Below are positions 37,681 to 46,195 of a DNA stretch of 64,000 nt, piece by piece (the first letter of the stretch is position 1; every line of letters begins with the position of its first letter). The translations under genes and the position numbers were made by a program. The notes under the pieces were generated by a model. The model did no database searches. It saw nothing but the letters and a program-made list of their open reading frames with translations, and was not told the origin of the DNA. This stretch comes from Dysgonomonadaceae bacterium PH5-43 (GTDB lineage: Bacteria > Bacteroidota > Bacteroidia > Bacteroidales > Azobacteroidaceae), in contig JARXWK010000007.1 of assembly GCA_029916745.1 (NCBI GenBank), positions 1 through 64,000 on the forward strand, read 5' to 3'.

Positions 37681-39807
37681 ATGCAAACAATATATTCTCA
37701 AATTATTTCCAAGGCAATAAATGTTTTGGAAAAACAAGTACTCAAAACAATTAGTTTATTAGACGAAGGCGCAACTATTCCTTTTATAAGCCGTTATCGC
37801 AAAGAGGCTACGGGAGGTTTAGATGAAGTTGCTATATCTGAAATTAAAAAACAATACGAAAAACTTATAGAGCTAACCAAACGTAAGGAAACGATAATTA
37901 ACTCTATTGAAGAACAAGGAAAATTAACTGCCGAACTAAAGCAGCGTATCGAAAACTCTTGGGATAGTACCGAACTCGAAGATATCTATCTCCCATATAA
38001 ACCTAAAAGACAAACTAAAGCAGAGATAGCTCGCAAAAAAGGCTTAGAGCCTCTTGCTAAAATTATTATGTCGCAGAATAATGGCGATATAACATATCGT
38101 GCCGAAAGTTTTGTTAAGGAAGAAGTGTCTAATGCAGACGATGCCTTGCAGGGTGCTCGCGATATTATAGCCGAATGGATTAGCGAAAACGAAGGCGCTC
38201 GTAATAATATAAGAAATATATTCAGGAGAGAAGCCGTAATTTCTTCTAAATTAGTAAAAGGAAAAGAAGAAGAGGCTGTTAAGTTCCGTGATTATTTCGA
38301 CTTTAGCGAACCTCTAAACAGATGTTCTTCGCACCGATTACTTGCAATGAGACGGGGTGAGGCTGCAGGCTTTTTAAGAGTAAGTATATCTCCCGATGAT
38401 GATAATTGTATTAATGCTTTAGATAAACGTTTTGTTAAGGCTAATAATGAGTCGAGCGAACAAGTCGAAATTGCTGTTAAGGATAGTTACAAACGTTTAC
38501 TCAAACCAACTATAGAAACTGAGTTTGCAGCTTTGTCTAAAGAAAAGGCAGATAAGGAGGCTATAAAGGTATTTGCCGAAAATCTTAAGCAGTTGTTGCT
38601 GTCTCCTCCTTTGGGACAAAAGCGTGTGCTTGGTGTAGACCCAGGTTATCGTACTGGCTGTAAGCTTGTTTGCTTAGACGAACAAGGGAATTTGTTGCAT
38701 AACGAAACTATTTATCCTCACCCTCCACAAAACGAAAAGAGTAAGGCGGCGAGTAAAGTTGCCGCTCTTGTTAGTACTTATAACATACAGGCTGTTGCTA
38801 TTGGCAATGGAACGGCAAGCAGAGAAACTGAACAGTTTATTACTAATATAAGATACGATAGAAAGCTTCAGGTGTTTGTTGTGAGCGAAGATGGAGCTTC
38901 TGTATATTCTGCTTCTAAGGTTGCTCGTGATGAGTTCCCTCAATATGACGTAACTGTAAGAGGGGCGATAAGTATAGGTCGTCGATTAATGGATCCTTTG
39001 GCAGAGTTAGTAAAAATAGATCCAAAGTCTATAGGGGTAGGGCAGTATCAGCACGATGTTAGTCCTTCGGAGTTGAAAAAATCTCTCGACCAAACTGTTG
39101 AGAACTGCGTCAATATGGTAGGCGTAAATCTTAATACGGCAAGTATGCACTTGTTGACTTATGTTTCTGGCTTAGGTCCATCGTTAGCTAAGAATATTGT
39201 GGATTATCGTTCTGTAAACGGAGCTTTCAAAACTCGAAAAGACTTAATTAAAGTTCCTCGTTTAGGAGGAAAGGCGTTCGAGCAGGCGGCGGGCTTTTTG
39301 CGTATTACTGATGCTAATAATCCTTTAGACAATTCGGCTGTGCACCCAGAGAGTTATTATATAGTAGAGCTTATTGCGAAAGACCTTAACTGTAGTATTG
39401 CCGACCTTATTAATGATAAGACTTTGAGGGATAAGATAGATCTTAGCAAGTATGTAAATGATAAAACGGGTATGCCTACTTTACTTGATATAATGTCGGA
39501 GCTTGATAAGCCTGGCAGAGACCCACGTCAGGCAATAAAAGTTTTTGAGTTCGACCCTAATGTGAAAACAATTAAAGATCTTCGCGAGGGACAAATACTT
39601 CCGGGCATAGTGAGTAATATAACTAATTTTGGTTGCTTTGTGGATATGGGAATAAAAGAGAAAGGCTTGGTACATATATCTAATATGGCTAACGCTTTTG
39701 TGTCTGATCCTTCCAGTATTGTGTCTATCCATCAGCACATACAGGTTAAAGTACTTAGTGTAGATATTGATAGAAATAGAATACAGCTTAGTATGATATT
39801 GGACTAA
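37681..39807 (+). CDS. tex: Tex-type RNA-binding transcription accessory protein
   Basis: A 708-residue protein with the Tex layout: N-terminal helical region (PFISRYRKEATGGLDE), a YqgF/RuvC-like domain (about 320-450; VLGVDPGYRTGCKL, AIGNGTASRETEQF), helix-hairpin-helix repeats (about 490-560; NTASMHLLTYVSGLGPSLA) and a C-terminal S1 RNA-binding domain (about 635-706; GQILPGIVSNITNFGCFVDMG). It binds nucleic acid and affects transcription. The stop codon directly abuts array R3, so the transcript probably runs into it. Confidence 0.95.
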   Translation: MQTIYSQIISKAINVLEKQVLKTISLLDEGATIPFISRYRKEATGGLDEVAISEIKKQYEKLIELTKRKETIINSIEEQGKLTAELKQRIENSWDSTELEDIYLPYKPKRQTKAEIARKKGLEPLAKIIMSQNNGDITYRAESFVKEEVSNADDALQGARDIIAEWISENEGARNNIRNIFRREAVISSKLVKGKEEEAVKFRDYFDFSEPLNRCSSHRLLAMRRGEAAGFLRVSISPDDDNCINALDKRFVKANNESSEQVEIAVKDSYKRLLKPTIETEFAALSKEKADKEAIKVFAENLKQLLLSPPLGQKRVLGVDPGYRTGCKLVCLDEQGNLLHNETIYPHPPQNEKSKAASKVAALVSTYNIQAVAIGNGTASRETEQFITNIRYDRKLQVFVVSEDGASVYSASKVARDEFPQYDVTVRGAISIGRRLMDPLAELVKIDPKSIGVGQYQHDVSPSELKKSLDQTVENCVNMVGVNLNTASMHLLTYVSGLGPSLAKNIVDYRSVNGAFKTRKDLIKVPRLGGKAFEQAAGFLRITDANNPLDNSAVHPESYYIVELIAKDLNCSIADLINDKTLRDKIDLSKYVNDKTGMPTLLDIMSELDKPGRDPRQAIKVFEFDPNVKTIKDLREGQILPGIVSNITNFGCFVDMGIKEKGLVHISNMANAFVSDPSSIVSIHQHIQVKVLSVDIDRNRIQLSMILD

Positions 39808-40070
39808 GTAGAACTATCTTGTCGTTGTTAGTAGATAGGCGAGTTGTTTCTTACTTGATACCCCTCGTCGCTCTTAGTAGATACCCCTCCTCTCTCTTAG
39901 TAGATAGGCGAGGTGTTTCTTAGTAGATACCCGATGCCGCTCTTTATAGAACCGCCTAATCTCTCTTAGTAGAACCACCCCGTCGTTCTTAGTAGAGAGA
40001 CACCGCCTCTCTTAGTAGAGACACGAGGGGTCTCTTAGTAGAGAGACGACCCTAAGTGAAGCTTTGCATT
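39808..40070 (-). repeat. Dispersed tandem-hairpin array, copy R3 (inverted)
   Basis: Same element as R1 and R4 on the opposite strand: the head (reverse of CACTTAGGGTC..., 40046-40070) is on the right and the tail begins one base after the tex stop codon. It contains the additional unit with AGAGAGGAGGGG found in R4 but missing in R1. It lies in a convergent gap ahead of the secG terminator. Confidence 0.9.
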
Positions 40071-40142
40071 TTTAGAATAAAATACAAGCCAAGAAAATCG
40101 AAAATATCTCCTTTAAGTTGTTGTAAGACAGTGGTAAATAAA

Positions 40143-40177
40143 AAAAAGGCTGACAATGGTTGTTGTCAGCCTTTTTG
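40143..40177. terminator. Bidirectional terminator after secG
   Basis: Stem AAAAAGGCTGACAA / TTGTCAGCCTTTTT with a six-base loop and A/T runs on both sides; serves secG (-) and any tex read-through (+). Confidence 0.9.
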
Positions 40178-40195
40178 TATAAAATTCTTTTACTC

Positions 40196-40570
40196 TTATT
40201 CTGTAACCGGAGCTTCTTCTGTTGCAGGAAGAGCTGGAGCTTCTTCTTGAATAGGGTCTGCGAATGGAGTAATATTGTTTACATCTTCTACAGGTATAGA
40301 GTTGATAATTTCATCGTGTAAGATAGAATTTCTTTCTCCTGAATTCTGTTTAGGTAAGAACAATGTAGCTAAAAGACATAACACTACTAAAGAACCAGCT
40401 AACCACCAAGTTGCTTTTTCTAAGAAGTCGGTAGTTTTACGAACTCCCATTACTTGGTTTGAAGATGCAAATCCAGCAGCCAAACCACCTCCTTTAGAGT
40501 TTTGAATCACTACGATTCCAACTAAAAGAAGAGCTACAATAACTATTAAAATTGAAATAAATACGAACAT
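40196..40570 (-). CDS. secG: Preprotein translocase subunit SecG
   Basis: A 124-residue membrane protein with two helices (3-22 and about 52-70) and the conserved loop GIVVIQNSKGGGLAAGFASSNQVMGVRKT between them. SecG helps SecYE move proteins across the inner membrane. The C-terminal tail is Ala/Pro/Glu-rich (PALPATEEAPVTE), as often in Bacteroidota. Last gene of a four-gene operon. Confidence 0.95.
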   Translation of the reverse strand: MFVFISILIVIVALLLVGIVVIQNSKGGGLAAGFASSNQVMGVRKTTDFLEKATWWLAGSLVVLCLLATLFLPKQNSGERNSILHDEIINSIPVEDVNNITPFADPIQEEAPALPATEEAPVTE

Positions 40571-40573
40571 TTT

Positions 40574-41326
40574 TTATACTTTATTTATTGAGTTAATAAT
40601 CAATTTTTCTAAAAACCTAATTTGGTCTGCAAAGTAACGATTTTTTTCTGGATAAAGCAAGTTTAATTTGTTTATAATTTCTAATGCTTTATCATATTTC
40701 TTTTGTTTTATATAAATTTTCGCCAATGTTTCAGAAAAGAAACTGCTTTCTTCTACGGTGTCTAAATCAGAGAAGGAGTTGTTATTCTCTTCTGTGTTGT
40801 TGTCAAGATTAAGTTTGATGGGCGATAATTCGTCTTGTTCTAAGAATTTGTCTATTGCATCTTGATGCTTAAGTTGTGTTTTGCTTTCTTCTATTACTTC
40901 TCTCTCTCCTTTTTCTTCTTGTAACGAGAAAGATAAGTAATCTGTGTTTATTAATCCTTTAGAAGTGTTGATAGGTTTTTCTTCTTTCTTGTTGCTGCTT
41001 TCGTTTTTGTTAAGAAAGAAATCTATTAAGTCGAACGAAGAGTTGGAAACTTTAGGTGTATCAGATGTTTTTATCTTTTCAAGTAAAGGAAAGAAGTCTT
41101 CTTCTACTTGAAAAAATAGTTGCTTGCGATCTATAACACAACAAGCGGTTCTTCTTAGTTGAGAAAAATATCGACTATCTCGCTCTTGTTTAAGCTTTAT
41201 AGTATATAATAGGTGTGCCGCCTGAAAGAACGGAAACTCTTCAGTTAGTTCGCGAAGTTCCTCAATTGATTTAGCATTGAGAGTTTCACGATTGTTTATC
41301 AACTCTATTAAACTTTTAGCTTGCAT
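40574..41326 (-). CDS. TPR-containing protein of unknown function
   Basis: A 250-residue cytoplasmic protein. It has an N-terminal helical segment (SIEELRELTEEFPFFQAAHLLYTIKLK), a central acidic low-complexity linker (about 110-190, Glu/Lys/Ser-rich), and one C-terminal tetratricopeptide unit (FFSETLAKIYIKQKKYDKALEIINKLNLLYPEK). The gene is fixed between lptE and secG in Bacteroidales as far as I know, spaced by five and three bases, so it is co-translated. It may be a scaffold in envelope biogenesis; there is no direct evidence. Confidence 0.75.
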   Translation of the reverse strand: MQAKSLIELINNRETLNAKSIEELRELTEEFPFFQAAHLLYTIKLKQERDSRYFSQLRRTACCVIDRKQLFFQVEEDFFPLLEKIKTSDTPKVSNSSFDLIDFFLNKNESSNKKEEKPINTSKGLINTDYLSFSLQEEKGEREVIEESKTQLKHQDAIDKFLEQDELSPIKLNLDNNTEENNNSFSDLDTVEESSFFSETLAKIYIKQKKYDKALEIINKLNLLYPEKNRYFADQIRFLEKLIINSINKV

Positions 41327-41331
41327 AGAAG

Positions 41332-41895
41332 TTACCAGTTGGCTACGGTTTCGTTGTAAATCATATCAATAAGTTCGTCAACTATTTCTTTGTTTAGACT
41401 TTCTTGAACCGAAGCTTCTAATGTTTGACTGCTGTCGAACTCTCTCGAAGCTGTGAAGTTTTTGTTTACATCGCTATCAGGTTCTTTGTTGTTAGTGTAT
41501 CTCACCTTAACAGTTATAGTTACGCGAGCTCTCGAAGCATAAGCATCTTCTTTAACTGCCACACCTTGTATGTCGTAGCCTATTATTTCTCCTTCAATTT
41601 CGATGTCGCCATTGTTTGGAATTGATATTAAACGAGTTTGTTCTATAAATCTATTTCTTAAAGCTAAGTCGAATGTAGAAGCCAAAGTAGGAACAACTAA
41701 TGTAGCTCTGTTCGGAAATTCGTGTATTGTTATTGTTTTAATTATGTCGTAGTTTATTTTTCCACCTTGAAAAGAATATGATACAGAACAAGAGATTAGC
41801 ATTGTAACGGCTAAAAGGAAAAAAGAGAAAGGTAAACGAGAAAAAAGCTTTTGCTTAAAGCTTTCCTTGAAATTGTTATAATGTTTCTTGTTCAT
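41332..41895 (-). CDS. lptE: LptE family lipoprotein
   Basis: A 187-residue protein with a basic N-terminus, a hydrophobic signal (about 22-35) and a lipobox ending MLISCSVSY. The mature part starts YSFQGGKINYDIIKTITIHEFPNRA, the hallmark of Bacteroidota LptE. LptE plugs LptD in the outer membrane and helps insert lipopolysaccharide. The predicted N-region is long at about 20 residues; no better start is available downstream. Confidence 0.88.
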   Translation of the reverse strand: MNKKHYNNFKESFKQKLFSRLPFSFFLLAVTMLISCSVSYSFQGGKINYDIIKTITIHEFPNRATLVVPTLASTFDLALRNRFIEQTRLISIPNNGDIEIEGEIIGYDIQGVAVKEDAYASRARVTITVKVRYTNNKEPDSDVNKNFTASREFDSSQTLEASVQESLNKEIVDELIDMIYNETVANW

Positions 41896-41944
41896 AATTT
41901 ATGCTATATTATATAAGGAGTAATCTTTTTTCTTTTTTAAGTGC

Positions 41945-43198
41945 TTACTCCAGTCCATATTCTTTTATTTTGCGATAAAGTGTTCGTTCCGAAATCTTTA
42001 AGTCTTGAGCTGCTTTGCGGCGTTTACCGTTGTTACGTTCTAACGCTTTTACTATCATTTCTTTTTCAACATCTTCAAGCGATCTTATTGTTTCAGGCTC
42101 AGATACGGGAGCAGATACAGGAATAATATCTTTGTGTCCGTCTTCTTCGTCAGTAACTTCGTCAGCCTCAACATAGTCGACAGGTTCATCTTTTATAGTG
42201 GGAGGAAGATTACTTATTACAGGATAGGGAGTTCTTAACTCTTGAATTTCAGATTTAGAACTTCTATCAGAGGTGTTGTTCCCAGCTATTTGTTTCTTAA
42301 GCTCATTGATTTCGTTTTGCAGTCTTATAAGTATTTCGTATATAAGTTTGCTTTCGTTAGAAAACGAACGGTTATCTCCCTCAGACGGTATAAGAGCAGG
42401 CAGTTGCTCCATATCTGGAGTGGATAAGTAAGTTTTAAGGCAATCACCTGTGATAACTCTTTCTTGTTCGAAGATAGATATTCGTTCGGTTATGTTCTTT
42501 AACTCACGAACATTTCCAGGCCATCGATACTTCATAAGCACTTCCTTTGCGTCGTCGGTCATACTTACCGCAGGCATTCTGTATTTCTCTGCAAAATCAG
42601 AAGCAAACTTTCTGAATAATAAGTATATGTCTTCTTTTCGCTCTCTTAAAGGCGGTATTTTAATAGGAACTGTATTAAGTCTGTAATAAAGGTCTTCTCT
42701 GAATTTCCCTTTTCTTATTGCGCCAAGTAAGTCTACGTTTGTAGCTGCCACTATACGCACATCGGTTTTCTGTACCTTAGAAGATCCAACTTTGATAAAC
42801 TCTCCATATTCTAACACACGCAATAGGCGAGCTTGTGTAGCCATTGGTAGTTCTCCTACTTCGTCGAGAAATATTGTTCCTTTGTTTGCAACTTCAAAAT
42901 AACCTTTGCGTTCGGCTAAAGCACCTGTAAACGAACCTTTTTCGTGTCCGAACAATTCAGAATCGATAGTTCCTTCTGGAATAGCTCCGCAGTTTACGGC
43001 AATGTAAGGACCGTGTTTGCGTGCGCTATTCTGATGTATTATTTGAGGAAAGGCTTCTTTACCAACTCCGCTCTCTCCGGTAATAAGTACGGTGAGGTCG
43101 GTAGGAGCTATTAGTAGCGCCTTTTCTATCTCGCGGTTCAACAGCTGACTGTTACCTATTATCCCAAATCGTTGTTTTATGATTTGAAGTTCTATCAT
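41945..43198 (-). CDS. Sigma-54-dependent transcriptional activator without sensor domain
   Basis: A 417-residue enhancer-binding protein. The AAA+ domain begins almost at once: Walker A GESGVGKE (41-48), the sigma-54-contacting loop GSFTGA (88-93, a Ser variant of GAFTGA), Walker B TIFLDE (108-113), and the arginine-finger region. It ends in a Fis-type helix-turn-helix (about 375-417; RRKAAQDLKISERTLYRKI). A roughly 90-residue acidic linker joins them. Only about 20 residues precede the AAA+ part, so there is no receiver or PAS input, as in PspF. It heads the lptE-TPR-secG operon and may control envelope genes. Confidence 0.92.
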   Translation of the reverse strand: MIELQIIKQRFGIIGNSQLLNREIEKALLIAPTDLTVLITGESGVGKEAFPQIIHQNSARKHGPYIAVNCGAIPEGTIDSELFGHEKGSFTGALAERKGYFEVANKGTIFLDEVGELPMATQARLLRVLEYGEFIKVGSSKVQKTDVRIVAATNVDLLGAIRKGKFREDLYYRLNTVPIKIPPLRERKEDIYLLFRKFASDFAEKYRMPAVSMTDDAKEVLMKYRWPGNVRELKNITERISIFEQERVITGDCLKTYLSTPDMEQLPALIPSEGDNRSFSNESKLIYEILIRLQNEINELKKQIAGNNTSDRSSKSEIQELRTPYPVISNLPPTIKDEPVDYVEADEVTDEEDGHKDIIPVSAPVSEPETIRSLEDVEKEMIVKALERNNGKRRKAAQDLKISERTLYRKIKEYGLE

Positions 43199-43273
43199 TA
43201 CAAATACTTAATTATTTAATCTGAGAATTGTCGACTTCTTTGCTGGAAGCAGATATTCTTGTGATTAATAAAG

Positions 43274-45715
43274 TTATCGAATATTAGCGATGCTTATAAT
43301 ATCAGAGAATACTCCTGCCGCTGTTACTGCTGCACCAGCGCCATATCCTTTTATTATCATAGGATATTCGTCGTATCGTTCGGTTGTTATCATTATTATA
43401 TTATTGCTGCCTTCCAGTTCGTAGAATGGGTGATTGCGGTCTATAGCTTGAAGCCCAACAGAGCATCGACCATTGTCCATCTCTGCAACAAAACGAAATC
43501 TCTTACCTTCTTGTTCAAGTGTTTTGCGTTTAGCCTCGAACTCTAAGTCCATTTCGGGGATAGTTGCCCAGAAGTCGTCAAGTGTTCCTTCGAAGTATTT
43601 ATTAGGAATGAATAAATTTTTAATAACATCATCTTGTTCTACTCTGTAACCAGCTTCACGAGATAAAATAACAAGTTTGCGTATCACGTCTGTTCCGCTT
43701 AAATCTATTCTTGGGTCAGGCTCAGAGAATCTTGCTTCTTTAGCCATCTTTATAGCTTTGCTTAGTGAAATATCTTTGCTTAAGTTATTAAATATAAAAT
43801 TCAGTGTTCCTGATAATACAGCTTGAAGTTTAAGTATCTTATCACCACTGTTAGTAAGGGCATTCATTGTGTTGATGATAGGAAGTCCTGCTCCGACATT
43901 AGTTTCGAACAAATACTTGACACCGTGATTGCGAGCTGTTTCTTTTAGATTAATATAATTGTCGTAAGACGATGAGGCTGCTATCTTGTTTGCTGCCACT
44001 ACTGAAATGTTGCAATTAAGTAAGCTTTCGTACAGTCCTGCGATGTCGGCACTTGCGGTACAATCAACAAATACAGAATTGAAGATATTCATCTTGATGA
44101 TTTCTTCTTTGAGAAGGGTAGGAGTTGTGGCTTTGCCATTGTTTCTTAGTTCTTCTTTGTAAGTTTCAAGGTTTATTCCGTTTCTGTTTAATATCATATT
44201 GTCGATGTCGGCAATTCCCACAACGTTAAGCTTAAGCCCATTTTGAGTCATAAGAGTATGTTGCTGTTGCTTAATTTGTTCGAGAAGGTGTCCGCCAACG
44301 GTTCCTATGCCAGTTAAGAATATATTTAATACCTGATAGTCAGACAAAAAGAAAGCGTCGTGAATCGAATTCATCGCTTTGTGTAAGTATTCGCTTTGAA
44401 TAACGAATGATATATTTGTTTCGCTGGCTCCTTGAGCACAAGCTTTTACGCTAATACCGCTTCGTCCGAGAGTGCCAAATAATTTACTTGCAATGCCAGG
44501 TCGGTGTTTCATATTCTCTCCAACGATAGCAACGGTTGAAAGTCCTTTTTCGGCTTTTACTTCGTGTATCTCTCCCTGACTAAGTTCTAACTTGAACTCT
44601 TCCTTAAGAGCAGCAATAGCGATGTCGGCTTCGCAGTCTTTAACAGCAAAAGAAGTTGTGTTTTCAGAAGATGCCTGAGCAACCAAGAATACACTGATGC
44701 CTTTGTCTGTTAGAGCTTTGAATATTCTGTAATTGATACCAATAACACCAACCATACCCAAGCCTTGAACTGTTATTAGGCAAGTATCACTTATCGAAGA
44801 AATACCTTTAATAAGAGCTTTGCCGCTATCCTTATAGTCATTAGTAATATAAGTTCCTGGAGATTCGGGGTTGAATGTATTCTTTATAAGAATAGGTATG
44901 TTTGAATGATAAGCCGGGTATATAGTAGGAGGATAAATAACTTTTGCCCCGAAGTTACTAAGTTCCATAGCTTCAAGATAAGTAAGATGTTCAAGCACGT
45001 AAGTGTTTGAAATAACACGAGGGTCGGCAGTCATAAAGCCATCAACGTCTGTCCAAATCTCAAGTATATTAGCATTTAGCGTTGAAGCAATAATTGAAGC
45101 CGTATAATCGGAGCCTCCTCGTCCTAAATTACTGATTTCGTTAGTGTCTTTATTTGTAGCAATAAATCCAGGCACAAGCGATATTTGAGGAGCATTGGCA
45201 AACGTTTCTTTAATAAGCTTGCTTGTAAGCTCAAAATCTACGATATGTTTGTCGAATTGTTTTTCGGTCTTTATAAAGTCGCACGAGTTAAATAGTTTTG
45301 CGTCTTTCAAAACGTTAGATACTATAAGAGAACTACAACGTTCGCCATAGCTAACAATCATATCAGAAGTCTTTTGAGACAAATCTTTTACTAAAAAAAC
45401 ACCACGCAATATATTATTAAGCTCTTCGAGAAGCGAAGATACTTGTCCTAAAAGGGTATTTCTTTTTTCTAAATCATTGTCGATGAGCTTTTCTATCACC
45501 TCAATGTGGCGGATAGTAAGTTGATTATACTCTTTTTCGTAAGCGTAATCTCCTTTGGCTGCAAGTTTAGACATACGTAATAGTAAGTCGGTAACGCCCG
45601 ATAAGGCAGAAACAACAACAATTACGGGTTCTTCAACACTTTCAACAATCTTCTTTACCTTTGATATACTGTCTACGGAACCAACTGAAGTTCCTCCAAA
45701 TTTCATTACTTTCAT
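43274..45715 (-). CDS. thrA: Bifunctional aspartokinase / homoserine dehydrogenase
   Basis: An 813-residue fusion. Aspartokinase domain 1-285 (MKVMKFGGTSVGSVDSI, SLVPGFIATNKD, NLGRGGSDYTAS), two ACT regulatory domains (about 310-450; ISVFLVAQASSENTTSF, ISVKACAQGASETNISF), homoserine dehydrogenase from about 460 (IFLTGIGTVGGHLLEQI, NVGAGLPIINTMN, ARFSEPDPRIDLSG). It catalyses the first and third steps from aspartate to threonine and methionine and is probably inhibited by threonine through the ACT domains. The start overlaps the upstream DUF3467 stop (TAATG), so it is translationally coupled. Confidence 0.97.
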   Translation of the reverse strand: MKVMKFGGTSVGSVDSISKVKKIVESVEEPVIVVVSALSGVTDLLLRMSKLAAKGDYAYEKEYNQLTIRHIEVIEKLIDNDLEKRNTLLGQVSSLLEELNNILRGVFLVKDLSQKTSDMIVSYGERCSSLIVSNVLKDAKLFNSCDFIKTEKQFDKHIVDFELTSKLIKETFANAPQISLVPGFIATNKDTNEISNLGRGGSDYTASIIASTLNANILEIWTDVDGFMTADPRVISNTYVLEHLTYLEAMELSNFGAKVIYPPTIYPAYHSNIPILIKNTFNPESPGTYITNDYKDSGKALIKGISSISDTCLITVQGLGMVGVIGINYRIFKALTDKGISVFLVAQASSENTTSFAVKDCEADIAIAALKEEFKLELSQGEIHEVKAEKGLSTVAIVGENMKHRPGIASKLFGTLGRSGISVKACAQGASETNISFVIQSEYLHKAMNSIHDAFFLSDYQVLNIFLTGIGTVGGHLLEQIKQQQHTLMTQNGLKLNVVGIADIDNMILNRNGINLETYKEELRNNGKATTPTLLKEEIIKMNIFNSVFVDCTASADIAGLYESLLNCNISVVAANKIAASSSYDNYINLKETARNHGVKYLFETNVGAGLPIINTMNALTNSGDKILKLQAVLSGTLNFIFNNLSKDISLSKAIKMAKEARFSEPDPRIDLSGTDVIRKLVILSREAGYRVEQDDVIKNLFIPNKYFEGTLDDFWATIPEMDLEFEAKRKTLEQEGKRFRFVAEMDNGRCSVGLQAIDRNHPFYELEGSNNIIMITTERYDEYPMIIKGYGAGAAVTAAGVFSDIISIANIR

Positions 45716-46023
45716 TATGCTTCTCCTATTGGTCCTACTATTGGTGGGTTGAATCCTTTATTTGGTAATTTAATCTCTCCGTTTTGAGATTCATATTTAT
45801 TTATGTTATCCATCAAAGCCAACATCAATCTCTTTGCGTGTTCGGGTGTTAAAATGACGCGCGATTTAACTTTGGCTTTAGGAATGCCAGGCATCATACG
45901 AACAAAGTCTATTACAAACTCTGACGAAGAATGAGCAATTACTGCCAAGTTTGAGTAAGTGCCTTGAGCAATGTCGTCTGTCAACTCAATTTGAATGTTG
46001 TTTTGCTGTTTGTCCATGATCAA
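45715..46023 (-). CDS. DUF3467 domain protein
   Basis: A 102-residue protein of a small, widespread family in Bacteroidota. It has the typical core IQIELTDDIAQGTYSNLAVI, SEFVIDFVRMMPGIPKAKV and VILTPEHAKRLMLALMDNI. No enzyme motif or signal peptide; function unknown. A one-base stop/start overlap couples it to thrA, and a -7 box (TAATTTTG, minus strand 46072-46065) and a short hairpin precede it, so it leads the thrA message. Confidence 0.85.
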   Translation of the reverse strand: MIMDKQQNNIQIELTDDIAQGTYSNLAVIAHSSSEFVIDFVRMMPGIPKAKVKSRVILTPEHAKRLMLALMDNINKYESQNGEIKLPNKGFNPPIVGPIGEA

Positions 46024-46037
46024 TTAATTTATTAGTT

Positions 46038-46052
46038 GCGACAATCTGTCGC
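46038..46052 (-). promoter_or_regulatory. Short hairpin in the DUF3467-thrA leader
   Basis: GCGACA-atc-TGTCGC, a perfect six-pair stem, lies between the predicted transcription start (about 46058) and the start codon at 46023. It could limit ribosome access. It is too small for an amino-acid riboswitch. Confidence 0.4.
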
Positions 46053-46146
46053 ATTTTTGAGGAGCAAAATTAAATATAATAATTCATATTTCGCTTAGTT
46101 GTTAGTTTTTATTTGTGCAAAAGGTAAAGGTTTATCTTAAAATTAT

Positions 46147-46154
46147 TACCTTTG
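46147..46154 (+). promoter_or_regulatory. -7 box of the aldolase gene
   Basis: TACCTTTG, 42 bases ahead of the chosen ATG; no clear -33 box. It shows that the frame opening at 46115 is not the true start. Confidence 0.5.
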
Positions 46155-46195
46155 TAACCCAAATTTGTATTGAATTTATTAAAAACATTAGACAA

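Noticed and set aside
40056-40250. 64-residue frame next to array R3
   Set aside because: It spans the array head, a terminator and the end of secG on the other strand; no support as a gene.
46024-46114. Lysine or threonine riboswitch/leader peptide ahead of DUF3467-thrA
   Set aside because: The predicted leader is only about 35 bases with one six-pair hairpin and no run of Thr or Ile codons.
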